DNA from: Streptomyces sp. NRRL F-6492
Lineage (GTDB): Bacteria > Actinomycetota > Actinomycetes > Streptomycetales > Streptomycetaceae
Direction: 5' to 3'
NCBI RefSeq assembly: GCF_001280125.1
Contig: NZ_LGEG01000002.1
Span: 62,001-126,000, forward strand
DNA: 64,000 nt
The notes beneath the pieces were generated by a model that worked only from the letters and a program-made list of their open reading frames with translations, did not search any database and was not told where the DNA came from. The position numbers and the translations under genes are program-made. Below, in pieces: positions 23,433-32,003 of the stretch (the first letter of the stretch is position 1; every line of letters starts with the position of its first letter).

Positions 23433-25634
23433 ATGTCCACCGCCCTGCGCATCTGCCCCCTCTGCGAAGCGACCTGCGGACTGACCCTCACGCTCGAAGG
23501 GGCCCGGGTCACCGGGGCGCGCGGCGACCGCGACGACGTCTTCAGCCAGGGGTTCATCTGCCCCAAGGGCGCCGCGTTCCCCGAGGTCGACGCCGACCCG
23601 GACCGGCTCCGCCGCCCCATGGTCCGGAAGGACGGTGAGCTCCGGGAGGTCGGCTGGACCGAGGCGTTCGACACGATCGCCGCCCGAATCCGTCCGATCG
23701 TCGAGGAGTACGGGCCGGACGCGGTGGGTATCGTCCTGGGCAACCCCAATGTGCACACGATCGCCGGAGCCCTCTACCCGCCCCTGCTCGTCGGCGCGCT
23801 GCGCACCAGGAACCTCTTCACGGCGTCCACGCTCGACCAGATGCCCAAGCACGTGTCCAGCGGCCTGCTCTTCGGGGACCCCCTCGCCGTCCCCGTGCCG
23901 GACCTGGACCGCACCGACCACCTGCTGATGCTCGGAGCCAACCCGCTGGACTCCAACGGCAGCCTGTGCACCGCCCCCGACTTCCCAGGCCGGCTCAAGT
24001 CGCTCCGCCGGCGCGGCGGCACCCTCACCGTCGTCGACCCCCGGCGCACCCGCACCGCCCGCCTCGCCGACCGGCACGTCGCGATCCGCCCCGGCGCCGA
24101 CGCGCTGCTCCTCGCCGCCCTCGTCCACACCCTCTTCGCGGAGGACCTCACCGACCTCGGACCGCTCGCCGCCCACGTCGAGGGCGTCGAGGAGGTGCGG
24201 TCCGCGGTACGGGAGTTCAGCCCCGAGGCGGTCGCCGCCGCCTGCGACGTGGACCCCGCCACCATCCGCGCCCTCGCCCGGGAACTCGCCGCCGCGCCCA
24301 CCGCCGCCGTCTACGGGCGGATGGGCAGCTCCACCGTGGCGTACGGCACCCTCGCCAACTGGCTGGTCGACGTCCTCAACATCCTCACCGGCAACCTCGA
24401 CCGGCCCGGCGGCGCGCTCTTCCCGCTCTCCGCCACCACGCCCGCCCCGCGCCCTGCGGGACCCGGCAGGGGCTTCGCCCTCGGCCGCCGGCACAGCCGG
24501 GTCTCGCACCACCCCGAGGCCAAGGGGGAGTTGCCGCTGGTCGCGCTCGCCGAGGAGATCGAGACCCCGGGGGAGGGGCGTATCCGCGCCCTCGTCACCA
24601 TCGCCGCCAACCCCGTCCTGTCCGCCCCCGACGGAGACCGCCTCGACGCGGCCCTCGGCTCCCTCGACCTCATGGTCGCCGTCGACCCGTACCTCAACGA
24701 GACCACCCGCCACGCCGACGTCCTGCTGCCCCCGCCCCCGCCCTCCCGGAGCGCCCACTTCGACTTCGCCTTCAACGGGTTCGCCGTCCGCGACCAGGTC
24801 CGCCACACCCCGGCGGCCCTTCCCCTCGAAGCGGACCGGATGGACGAGTGCGAGATCCACGCCCGGCTGATCCTCGCCGTCTCCGGCGCCCACGGCTCAC
24901 CGCCCTCCGCCGTGGACGACCTCGCCATCCGCACCACCCTCGCCAAGGCCGTGACGCAGGAGCACTCACCGGCGTACGGCGCCGACCCCGAGGAGTTCGC
25001 CGCCCGGCTCACCGGGGACACCGGAGCCGAGCGGCGGCTCGACCTGATGCTGCGGCTCGGCCCGTACGGGCTCACCCTCGACGAGCTGAAGGCGCACCCG
25101 CACGGCATCGACCTCGGCCCGCTCAAGCCCCGCCTGCCCCAGCTCCTCAAGACCCGCAGCGGACGGGTCGAACTCCTTCCCGCGCCCCTCGCCGCCGACC
25201 TGCCCCGGCTGCGTGCCGCGCTCGACGACGTACCCGATCCGGGCACCCTCCGGCTCGTCGGGCGCAGGCACCTGCGCTCGAACAACAGCTGGCTGCACAA
25301 CACCCCCGCGCTCGGCGGCGGTTCGAACCGCTGCACCCTCCAGGTGCACCCCCGGGACGCGGACCGGCTGCGGCTGACCGACGGCGGGCTCGCCCGGGTC
25401 AAGGGGGAGGGCGGCGAGCTGGAGGTGCCGGTCGAGGTCACCGACGGGGTGCGCCCCGGCGTGGTGAGCCTCCCGCACGGCTGGGGCCACGACCGGGCGG
25501 GCACCCGGCTCGCCGTGGCGTCCGCCCGCCCCGGCGTCAACGTCAACCAGTTGCTCGACGGGTCGCGGATCGACCCCCTCTCCGGCACCGCCGTGCTCAA
25601 CGGCTTCCCCGTCGAGGTGTCGCCCCTGCCGTGA
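23433..25634 (+). CDS. Molybdopterin oxidoreductase (DMSO reductase superfamily)
   Basis: The ATG at 23433 follows AGGGAG. The 733-residue enzyme starts with a [4Fe-4S] motif: C8-x2-C11-x3-C15 in CPLCEATC, then C43 in ICPKG. The bis-MGD domains follow, with DQMPKHVSS, MLGANPLDSNGS, VVDPRRTRTARLADRHVAIRPGAD, NILTGNLDRPGGALF and a C-terminal substrate domain with NSWLHNTPALGGGSNRC and VSLPHGWGHD. It has no Tat signal, so it is cytoplasmic. Related stand-alone enzymes are called formate-dehydrogenase-like or biotin-sulfoxide-reductase-like; the electron partner and substrate are unknown here. The last 24 nt including the stop are tandemly duplicated beyond the gene. Confidence 0.92.
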   Translation: MSTALRICPLCEATCGLTLTLEGARVTGARGDRDDVFSQGFICPKGAAFPEVDADPDRLRRPMVRKDGELREVGWTEAFDTIAARIRPIVEEYGPDAVGIVLGNPNVHTIAGALYPPLLVGALRTRNLFTASTLDQMPKHVSSGLLFGDPLAVPVPDLDRTDHLLMLGANPLDSNGSLCTAPDFPGRLKSLRRRGGTLTVVDPRRTRTARLADRHVAIRPGADALLLAALVHTLFAEDLTDLGPLAAHVEGVEEVRSAVREFSPEAVAAACDVDPATIRALARELAAAPTAAVYGRMGSSTVAYGTLANWLVDVLNILTGNLDRPGGALFPLSATTPAPRPAGPGRGFALGRRHSRVSHHPEAKGELPLVALAEEIETPGEGRIRALVTIAANPVLSAPDGDRLDAALGSLDLMVAVDPYLNETTRHADVLLPPPPPSRSAHFDFAFNGFAVRDQVRHTPAALPLEADRMDECEIHARLILAVSGAHGSPPSAVDDLAIRTTLAKAVTQEHSPAYGADPEEFAARLTGDTGAERRLDLMLRLGPYGLTLDELKAHPHGIDLGPLKPRLPQLLKTRSGRVELLPAPLAADLPRLRAALDDVPDPGTLRLVGRRHLRSNNSWLHNTPALGGGSNRCTLQVHPRDADRLRLTDGGLARVKGEGGELEVPVEVTDGVRPGVVSLPHGWGHDRAGTRLAVASARPGVNVNQLLDGSRIDPLSGTAVLNGFPVEVSPLP

Positions 25635-25680
25635 CTCGGGGTGTCGCCCCTGCCGTGACCCGGGGTGCCGCCCTGCCGTG
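25621..25680 (+). repeat. 24-bp tandem duplication of the gene 3' end
   Basis: The unit starting TCGCCCCTGCCGTGA at 25621 is repeated at 25645 with one change, and partly again from 25669. The first copy contains the last four codons and the stop of the molybdoenzyme gene. It looks like slippage duplication. Confidence 0.8.
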
Positions 25681-25823
25681 CCCCGAGCCGCACCCCCGTA
25701 TTGACCTGGGGTTTTGCTCGTATTGCTCACGCGTCAACACCTTGTTAACGGTGGAAGGGGGCACCTACCGTCATCCGGACCGCCGCTCGGCGGCAGTTCA
25801 ACGGTGAACGTGAGGTGCCCTCC

Positions 25824-27224
25824 ATGCTGACCGTCCTCGGCTTCGCCATGATCGCGACCTTCCTGGTCCTGATCATGACGAAGAAGATGTCGCCGATCGC
25901 GGCGCTCGTGCTGATCCCCGCACTCTTCTGCGTCGCGGTCGGGCAGGGCGCCCGGCTCGGTGACTACGTCATCGACGGCGTCGGCAACCTGGCGCCGACG
26001 GCCGCGATGCTGATGTTCGCGATCGTCTATTTCGGGGTCATGATCGACGTCGGTCTCTTCGACCCGATCGTCCGCGCCATCCTGCGCTTCTGCAAGGCCG
26101 ACCCCGTGCGGATCGTGGTGGGCACGGCACTGCTCGCCGCGATCGTCTCCCTCGACGGCGACGGCTCCACCACCTTCATGATCACCGTCTCGGCGATGTA
26201 TCCGCTCTACAAGCGGCTCGGGATGAGCCTGGTCGTCATGACGGGCGTCGCCGCCACGGCCAACGGCGTCATGAACACCCTGCCCTGGGGCGGCCCCACC
26301 GCCCGCGCCGCGACCGCCCTGAAACTGGACGCCACCGACATCTTCGTGCCGATGATCCCCGCGCTCGGCACGGGCCTGCTCTTCGTCTTCGTCCTCGCGT
26401 ACGTCCTCGGCCGCCGCGAGCGCAAGCGCATCGGCTACCTCACGCTCGACGAGGCCCTGGTGCCGGAGACCGACACGGTGCTGGTCACGGCCGGCAGCGG
26501 CGCCGGTGACCACGGCGGCAAGGGCGCGGCCGGAGGCACGGGTGCGTCCGGTATCGGTGCGGGGGAGGGGAGCGAGGACGGGTTCCAGGGGCTCGACCCG
26601 AACCGCGCCACGCTCCGTCCCCGGCTGTACTGGTTCAACGCCGGCCTGACGGTCGCGCTGCTCACCGCGATGATCCTCGAACTGCTGCCGATCCCGGTGC
26701 TGTTCCTCCTCGGCGCCGCCCTCGCGCTCACCGTCAACTACCCGAACATGGCCGAGCAGAAGGCCCGTATCGCCGCCCACGCCGACAACGTCCTCAACGT
26801 CTCCGGCATGGTCTTCGCCGCCGCCGTCTTCACCGGTGTCCTCACCGGCACGGGCATGGTCAAGCACATGGCGGACTGGCTCGTCGGCGCGATCCCCGAG
26901 GGCATGGGGCCGCACATGGGCCTGGTCACCGGCGTGCTGAGCCTCCCGCTCACCTACTTCATGTCGAACGACGGCTTCTACTTCGGCGTGCTGCCGGTCC
27001 TCGCGGAGGCGGGCGCGGCCCACGGCGTGTCGTCCCTGGAGATCGCCCGGGCGTCCATCGTCGGCCAGGCCCTGCACATGTCGAGCCCGCTGGTGCCCGC
27101 GGTGTACGTGCTCGTGGGCATGGCGAAGGTGGAGTTCGGCGACCACACCAAGTTCACGGTGAAGTGGGCCGCGCTGACGTCGCTGGTCGTGCTGGCGGCG
27201 GCGATCCTCTTCGGGATCGTCTGA
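25824..27224 (+). CDS. CitMHS-family citrate/H+ transporter
   Basis: The start at ATG 25824 (MLTVLGFAMIATF) is preceded by GAGGTG with 6-nt spacing; a GTG nine nt earlier would place the ribosome site inside the gene. The 466-residue membrane protein has about 11-12 helices and CitMHS family marks: DGDGSTTFMITVSAMYPLYKRL, TANGVMNTLPWGGPTARAA and SNDGFYFGVLPVLAEAG, with the helix pair interrupted by a Gly/Ala-rich cytoplasmic loop at ~218-255. Members import metal-citrate complexes with protons. No citrate two-component system is adjacent. A GC hairpin follows the stop directly. Confidence 0.93.
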   Translation: MLTVLGFAMIATFLVLIMTKKMSPIAALVLIPALFCVAVGQGARLGDYVIDGVGNLAPTAAMLMFAIVYFGVMIDVGLFDPIVRAILRFCKADPVRIVVGTALLAAIVSLDGDGSTTFMITVSAMYPLYKRLGMSLVVMTGVAATANGVMNTLPWGGPTARAATALKLDATDIFVPMIPALGTGLLFVFVLAYVLGRRERKRIGYLTLDEALVPETDTVLVTAGSGAGDHGGKGAAGGTGASGIGAGEGSEDGFQGLDPNRATLRPRLYWFNAGLTVALLTAMILELLPIPVLFLLGAALALTVNYPNMAEQKARIAAHADNVLNVSGMVFAAAVFTGVLTGTGMVKHMADWLVGAIPEGMGPHMGLVTGVLSLPLTYFMSNDGFYFGVLPVLAEAGAAHGVSSLEIARASIVGQALHMSSPLVPAVYVLVGMAKVEFGDHTKFTVKWAALTSLVVLAAAILFGIV

Positions 27225-27243
27225 ACCGCCGGGGCCCGGCGGT
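27225..27243 (+). terminator. Hairpin after the citrate transporter gene
   Basis: ACCGCCGGG and CCCGGCGGT are perfect complements around a single base, so the practical stem is about 7 bp with a 5-nt loop. It starts at the base after the stop codon. Confidence 0.55.
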
Positions 27244-27376
27244 CCGGTGGCCTCTGAGCCGGACGGGCGACTCGGAGATCGACACACGCATGTCGCCACC
27301 CTCCGCAGTCATGTGATGACGGATAGTCGGATTATCGGTTGAAACACCCGACATGTCCTTTCCTGGAGGAACCCGC

Positions 27377-28072
27377 ATGCCTGCTCGTGCTCTCCGCCCC
27401 CTCGCCGCCACCCTCGCGGCCACGGCCGCCTTCGGCGGTCTCGCCCTCGCCGGAGCCCCGGCCGCGTTCGCCGCACCCGGCGACAACGGGGACATCAAGG
27501 TCCACAAGGTCGGCACCCCCTACGGCGACCTGAACGACGAGGCGAGGGTCTGCAGGTTCTACCTGGCGGCCTTCAACTTCGACATCCTCCAGGAGGTCAG
27601 CTGGGAGATCACCCCCCAGCCGCCCCGCCCCGAGGTCCCGACCCTCAGCGGCCGTGTCGCGCTGGCCACCGGTATGGGCCACACCAACCCGCTGACGCTG
27701 CCCGAGGGGCAGTACCGGGTCACCTGGACCTTCCCGGGCGCGACCCCCGCCGGCAAGCAGAAGGTCTTCACGGTCGACTGCCACGGCAACGGGCAGGGCG
27801 GCCGGCCGGGCAACGGGCAGAACAACGGCAACAACGGCAACAACGGCTCCGGCAACAACTGGTCCGGCAACGACAACAACTGGTCCGGCAACGGCCAGGG
27901 CCGTCCCCCGCAGGGCCCGGTGGGCGCGGGCGGCGGCGGCAGCGTCGAACTCGCCGCCTCCGAGGGATCCTCCGCCTTCGGCATCGGCGCGACCGTCGCC
28001 GCCGGTCTCGCCGGCACGGCCGGACTGGTCATGATCCGCCGCTCGCGCCGCCGCAACGATGGCGCCGCGTAG
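27377..28072 (+). CDS. Secreted, membrane-anchored Asn/Gly-rich surface protein; possible sortase partner
   Basis: The ATG at 27377 follows GGAGGAACCCGC, a strong ribosome site. The 231-residue precursor has a signal peptide (cut after AFA), an N-terminal domain of ~100 residues with an ENxxx-type beta-fold and two Cys (VCRFY, VDCHG), then an Asn/Gly/Trp-rich low-complexity stretch (NNGNNGNNGSGNNWSGNDNN). It ends with a hydrophobic helix and the positive tail RRSRRRNDGAA. That C-terminal layout is typical of sortase substrates, yet no LPxTG or LAxTG is present before the helix (the region reads SVELAASEGSS). The sortase gene begins inside its 3' end, implying joint function. Confidence 0.8.
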   Translation: MPARALRPLAATLAATAAFGGLALAGAPAAFAAPGDNGDIKVHKVGTPYGDLNDEARVCRFYLAAFNFDILQEVSWEITPQPPRPEVPTLSGRVALATGMGHTNPLTLPEGQYRVTWTFPGATPAGKQKVFTVDCHGNGQGGRPGNGQNNGNNGNNGSGNNWSGNDNNWSGNGQGRPPQGPVGAGGGGSVELAASEGSSAFGIGATVAAGLAGTAGLVMIRRSRRRNDGAA

Positions 28073-28937
28073 GTCCCGCATCACGCGCAGGCGACGGCGC
28101 CTGTTCCGGCTCGCCAGGACCATGACGGTGGTCGTGGTCCTGGTGGTCGGAGGCTTCTGGTGGGCGGGCGACGAGGAACCCGCCGCCCCGCCCCTCGCCT
28201 CCGCCCCGGCCGCTTCCACCGGAGCCGGAGCCGGAGCCGCGGCCGGAACCGGAACCGGGGCGGAGTCGGAGGCGGCGGGGGCGGCCGGAGCGCCGGCCGC
28301 CCTGGACCACAAGGCGAAACCCGAGGTCCCGCCGCAGAGCGCGCCCCGGCCGGAGAGCGCACCCTCCCCGAAGGCCGCACCCTCCCCGAAGGCGACACCC
28401 CCGCCGAAGGCCGCACCTTCCCCGAAGACCGTGCCCCGGCCGAAGGACGCGTCCGGGGCGCCCGCGCCGCTTCCCCGCTCGCGCCCCACCGCCGTCGCCG
28501 TCCCGGCCATCACCATCGAGGCCCCCGTGATCGACCTGGGCCTCGACGCCAAGGGGCAGCTCGCCGCCCCGCCGGCCGACGACCCCAGGGTCGTCGGCTG
28601 GTACGCCAAGGGCACCACGCCGGGCGAGCGCGGGACCGCCGTCGTCGTCGGCCACCGCGACACCCGCACCGGGCCCGCGGTCTTCCTCAACCTCGGCGTG
28701 CTCAACCCCGGCAACACCGTCCGGGTCGCCCGCGCCGACGGCAAGGTGGCCGTCTTCACGGTCGACCGCATCAAGACGTACGCCAAGGACGACTTCCCCG
28801 ACAAGGAGGTGTACGGCGCCACCGGGCGGCCCGAGCTGCGGCTGCTCACCTGCGGCGGAGCCTTCGACCGCAAGACGGGTTACGAGGCGAACATCGTCGT
28901 CTTCGCCCACCTCACCGACATCGCCCAGAAGATCTGA
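28059..28937 (+). CDS. Class F sortase
   Basis: The ATG at 28059 overlaps the preceding gene by 14 bp, so translation is coupled. The 292-residue protein has an N-terminal anchor helix (TMTVVVVLVVGGFWWAG) after a cluster of arginines, a ~90-residue Ala/Pro/Lys-rich stalk, and a C-terminal sortase barrel from about residue 150. The barrel has the catalytic His in VVVGHRDT (about 202), Cys in LLTCGG (about 266) and a late Arg/Lys region. Class F is the actinobacterial class that cleaves surface-protein sorting signals outside the membrane. The coupled upstream protein is the likely substrate or partner. A hairpin at 29236-29257 ends the transcript. Confidence 0.9.
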   Translation: MAPRRSRITRRRRRLFRLARTMTVVVVLVVGGFWWAGDEEPAAPPLASAPAASTGAGAGAAAGTGTGAESEAAGAAGAPAALDHKAKPEVPPQSAPRPESAPSPKAAPSPKATPPPKAAPSPKTVPRPKDASGAPAPLPRSRPTAVAVPAITIEAPVIDLGLDAKGQLAAPPADDPRVVGWYAKGTTPGERGTAVVVGHRDTRTGPAVFLNLGVLNPGNTVRVARADGKVAVFTVDRIKTYAKDDFPDKEVYGATGRPELRLLTCGGAFDRKTGYEANIVVFAHLTDIAQKI

Positions 28938-29235
28938 CGTCCCGGAGCGCCGAGACCCCGTGTCGAAGCGCCGGAACGTCCGGCCGACGGATCCCAGCCG
29001 CTCCGTCGGCCCCCTCCCGCCGCGTCCGGCGGGCCGCGCCACCCGGCGTGCGCCCCGCCGGACGCGGCGGTGTGTCCGGACGAGAAGCACCCGGACGAGG
29101 CAGACCCGGCGGCGCACATCCGGCCGCAAGGCGGAACGGCCCGGTTCCGGTGCCCCGTTCCTGTCCGGTAACCGCCGTGGACGGCACCCGGTCCGAGGCG
29201 GCACGATCGACTCCGGAACGGGACCGCAGGACCAA

Positions 29236-29257
29236 GGGACCGGCCCCGGCCGGTCCC
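29236..29257 (+). terminator. Terminator hairpin after the sortase gene
   Basis: GGGACCGGCC (29236-29245) and GGCCGGTCCC (29248-29257) are perfect 10-bp arms with CC between them, giving an effective 8-bp stem. It lies about 300 bp after the sortase stop and just before the next promoter region. Confidence 0.5.
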
Positions 29258-29300
29258 CGGGACTGAGACCCGGGGCACGCCCCGCCACCCTGGCGCCGGA

Positions 29301-29319
29301 AAACTAACGGCGCTAGTTT
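29301..29319 (+). promoter_or_regulatory. AACTA-N7-TAGTT palindromic operator before aldehyde dehydrogenase
   Basis: The site AAACTAACGGCGCTAGTTT has perfect 6-bp arms and matches its own complement at 16 of 19 positions. It is 42-60 bp upstream of the start codon. A related site lies in the TetR/acyl-CoA dehydrogenase gap at 36127-36145, matching at 13 of 19 positions. Confidence 0.65.
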
Positions 29320-29360
29320 GGGTGGGCGACGAACCCGTCGGTAACGTGAGGAGACAGCGG

Positions 29361-30752
29361 ATGAAGGCGCACGACGCGATGTACATCGGCGGGGAGTGGC
29401 GCCCCGCCTCCTCCACGGACACCATCCCCGTACTCAACCCGGCGGACGAGCAGGTCATCGGCCACGTCCCGGCCGGCACCGCCGAGGACGTCGACGCCGC
29501 CGTACGCGCCGCCCGCGCCGCGCTGCCCGGCTGGGCCGCCACCCCGCCCGCCGAGCGCGCCGCCCGCATCGCCGCCCTGCGCGACGCGCTCGCCGCCCGC
29601 GCGGAGGAGATCGCCGCCACCGTCACCGCCGAGCTGGGCGCCCCGCCGCAGTTCGCCGCCGCCGTCCACGCCGGTCTGCCGATCGCCGTCGCCGGCACGT
29701 ACGCCGAACTCGCCGCCACCCACCCCTTCGAGGAGAAGGTCGGCAACTCCACCGTCTACGCCGAGCCGGTCGGCGTCGTCGCCGCGATCACCCCCTGGAA
29801 CTACCCGCTCCACCAGATCGTCGCCAAGGTCGCCCCGGCCCTCGCCGCCGGCTGCACCACCGTCCTCAAGCCCGCCGAGGACACCCCGCTCACCGCGCAG
29901 CTCTTCGCCGAGGCCGTCCACGAGGCGGGTCTGCCCGCCGGCGTCTTCAACCTGGTCACCGGCCTCGGCCCGGTCGCCGGCCAGGCGCTCGCCGAGCACC
30001 CGGACGTCGACCTCGTCTCCTTCACCGGCTCCACCGCCGTCGGACGCCGCATCGGCGCCCTCGCGGGCGGCGCGGTCAAGCGGGTCGCCCTCGAACTCGG
30101 CGGCAAGTCCGCCAACGTGATCCTGCCGAGCGCCGACCTCCCCAAGGCCGTCGCCGTCGGCATCGCCAACGTCATGTCCAACTCCGGCCAGACGTGCAGC
30201 GCCTGGACCCGCATGCTGATCCCCGCGGACCGGTACGAGGAGGCCGTGGCGCTCGCCGCCGAGGCCGTCGCCAAGTACGTCCCCGGCGAGCGCGTCGGCC
30301 CGCTGGTCAACGCCAAGCAGCGGGAGCGCGTCCGCGGCTACATCGAGAAGGGCGTCGAGGAGGGCGCCCGGCTCGTCGCCGGCGGCCCCGAGGCCCCGCG
30401 CGAGACCGGCTACTACGTCTCCCCGACCGTCTTCGCCGACGTCACCCCGGACATGACCATCGCCCAGGAGGAGATCTTCGGGCCGGTCGTCTCGCTCCTG
30501 AAGTACGAGGACGAGGCGGAGGCCCTCGCCCTCGCCAACGGCACCGTCTACGGCCTCGCCGGGGCCGTCTGGGGCGACCCGGAGGAGGCCGTCGCCTTCG
30601 CCCGCCGGATGGACACCGGCCAGGTCGACATCAACGGCGGCCGCTTCAACCCGCTGGCCCCCTTCGGCGGTTACAAGCAGTCCGGCGTCGGCCGGGAGCT
30701 GGGCGCGCACGGCCTCGCCGAGTACCTCCAGACCAAGTCCCTGCAGTTCTGA
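29361..30752 (+). CDS. NAD(P)-dependent aldehyde dehydrogenase
   Basis: The ATG at 29361 (MKAHDAMYIGGEW) follows GAGGAG by about 8 nt; upstream in-frame ATGs lack this. The 463-residue enzyme has the cofactor segment ITPWNYPL, the general base Glu245 in LELGGKS, the nucleophile Cys279 in GQTCSAW (34 residues apart, the family spacing), EEIFGPVVS and a C-terminal FGGYKQSGVGRE. It oxidises an aldehyde to the acid. The alcohol dehydrogenase 47 bp downstream makes an alcohol-aldehyde-acid path likely. The palindrome 42-60 bp upstream is a likely TetR operator. Substrate not identifiable. Confidence 0.95.
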   Translation: MKAHDAMYIGGEWRPASSTDTIPVLNPADEQVIGHVPAGTAEDVDAAVRAARAALPGWAATPPAERAARIAALRDALAARAEEIAATVTAELGAPPQFAAAVHAGLPIAVAGTYAELAATHPFEEKVGNSTVYAEPVGVVAAITPWNYPLHQIVAKVAPALAAGCTTVLKPAEDTPLTAQLFAEAVHEAGLPAGVFNLVTGLGPVAGQALAEHPDVDLVSFTGSTAVGRRIGALAGGAVKRVALELGGKSANVILPSADLPKAVAVGIANVMSNSGQTCSAWTRMLIPADRYEEAVALAAEAVAKYVPGERVGPLVNAKQRERVRGYIEKGVEEGARLVAGGPEAPRETGYYVSPTVFADVTPDMTIAQEEIFGPVVSLLKYEDEAEALALANGTVYGLAGAVWGDPEEAVAFARRMDTGQVDINGGRFNPLAPFGGYKQSGVGRELGAHGLAEYLQTKSLQF

Positions 30753-30799
30753 GCCCGTTCCGTTCCACGACGCAGTCCGAGCCCCGAGGAGCACCGCAC

Positions 30800-31888
30800 G
30801 TGAGCCTGATCCGCGCCGCCGTCCTGCCCGCCGTCGGCGCTCCGCTGGAGATGACCGACATCGAGCTCCCGGAGCCCGGACCCGGCCAGGTCCGGGTCCG
30901 CCTCGCCGCCGCCGGGGTCTGCCACTCCGACCTCTCCCTCTCCAACGGCACCATGCGCGTGCCGGTCCCGGCCGTCCTCGGCCACGAGGGCGCCGGCACC
31001 GTCGTCTCCGTCGGCGAGGGCGTCGCGGACGTCGTCCCCGGCGACGAGGTCGTCCTCAACTGGGCGCCTTCCTGCGGAAGTTGTCACCCCTGCTCGCTGG
31101 GGGAGGTCTGGCTCTGCGCCGACGCCCTGACCGGCGCGGGCAACGTCCACGCCCGCACCCAGGACGGCACCGAGCTCCACCCCGGGCTCAACGTCGCCGC
31201 CTTCGCCGAGGAGACGGTCGTCGCGGCCCGCTGCGTCCTGCCCGCGCCCGCCGGCGTCCCGCTCGCCGACGCCGCCCTGCTCGGCTGCGCCGTCCTCACC
31301 GGCTGGGGCGCGGTCCACCACTCCGCCCGGGTCCGGGAGGGCGAGACCGTCGCGGTGTACGGCGTCGGCGGCGTGGGCCTCGCCGCGCTCCAGGCTGCCC
31401 GGATCGCGGGCGCGTCGACGATCGTCGCCGTGGACGTCTCCCCGGAGAAGGAGGCGCTCGCGCGGGCGGCGGGGGCCACCGAGTACGTCGTCGCCTCCGG
31501 CACCACGGCGAAGGACGTCCGGAAGCTGACCGGGGGACAGGGCGTCGACGTGGCCGTGGAGTGCGTGGGCCGCGCCGTCACCATCCGCACCGCCTGGGAG
31601 TCCACCCGGCGCGGCGGCCGGACCACGGTCGTCGGCATCGGCGGCAAGGACCAGCAGGTCACCTTCAACGCCCTGGAGATCTTCCACTGGGGCCGCACCC
31701 TGACCGGCTGCGTCTACGGCAACTCGAATCCGGTCGTGGACCTGCCGGTCCTCGCCGAGCACATCCGGGCCGGGCGGTTCGACCTGGGCTCCCTCGTCAC
31801 CGAGCGGATCACCCTGGACGGCATCCCCGGCGCCTTCGACAACATGCTCGCGGGCAAGGGCGGCCGGGCCCTGGTCGTTTTCCCTTGA
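30800..31888 (+). CDS. Zinc-dependent alcohol dehydrogenase (MDR superfamily)
   Basis: The GTG at 30800 (VSLIRAAVLPAVG) follows GAGGAG by about 9 nt. The 362-residue enzyme has the catalytic-zinc Cys in GVCHSD, GHEGAG with the zinc His, four structural-zinc cysteines in CGSCHPCSLGEVWLC, the NAD motif GVGGVGLAALQ and VDVSPEKEALA, pointing to NAD rather than NADP. It belongs to the class III/mycothiol-like group of MDR alcohol dehydrogenases. Its position 47 bp after the aldehyde dehydrogenase suggests one operon. Four 8-bp TTGAG-type repeats overlap its stop, followed by a strong terminator. Confidence 0.95.
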   Translation: MSLIRAAVLPAVGAPLEMTDIELPEPGPGQVRVRLAAAGVCHSDLSLSNGTMRVPVPAVLGHEGAGTVVSVGEGVADVVPGDEVVLNWAPSCGSCHPCSLGEVWLCADALTGAGNVHARTQDGTELHPGLNVAAFAEETVVAARCVLPAPAGVPLADAALLGCAVLTGWGAVHHSARVREGETVAVYGVGGVGLAALQAARIAGASTIVAVDVSPEKEALARAAGATEYVVASGTTAKDVRKLTGGQGVDVAVECVGRAVTIRTAWESTRRGGRTTVVGIGGKDQQVTFNALEIFHWGRTLTGCVYGNSNPVVDLPVLAEHIRAGRFDLGSLVTERITLDGIPGAFDNMLAGKGGRALVVFP

Positions 31889-31916
31889 GCGCTTGAGCGC
31901 TTGAGTACTTGAGATC
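31885..31916 (+). repeat. 8-bp tandem repeat across the alcohol dehydrogenase stop codon
   Basis: Four units TTGAGCGC, TTGAGCGC, TTGAGTAC and TTGAGATC start at 31885, 31893, 31901 and 31909. The first contains the TGA stop. They lie directly ahead of the terminator hairpin. Confidence 0.75.
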
Positions 31917-31932
31917 CTGTGCCCCCCCCGCG

Positions 31933-31980
31933 GCCTCTGCGTCCCCCCCCGCGACTTCCGGGGCGGGGGGACGCGGAGGC
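31933..31980. terminator. Strong bidirectional terminator between convergent genes
   Basis: GCCTCTGCGTCCCCCC (31933-31948) pairs with GGGGGGACGCGGAGGC (31965-31980) at 15 of 16 positions plus one G-T wobble, with a 16-nt loop. It separates the alcohol dehydrogenase from the leftward YdcZ-type transporter gene. Confidence 0.8.
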
Positions 31981-32003
31981 CCGGGGGAGGCGCCGGCCCG
32001 GGG

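Larger units (their letters stand above)
28938..29360. other. 423-bp gene-free region holding a terminator and an operator
   Basis: No gene is supported: the frames here are Arg/Pro-rich, lack ribosome sites, and overlap on all frames. The region carries the sortase terminator (29236-29257) and the palindromic operator of the aldehyde dehydrogenase gene (29301-29319). Confidence 0.6.

Noticed and set aside
28960..29307. A 115-codon Arg-rich frame after the sortase
   Set aside because: The composition is that of non-coding GC-rich DNA, and it runs across the terminator and the aldehyde dehydrogenase operator.
31885..31916. TTGAG repeats as a SoxR box
   Set aside because: SoxR sites need an inverted CCTCAAG/CTTGAGG pair. 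These are direct repeats and lie at the end of a gene.
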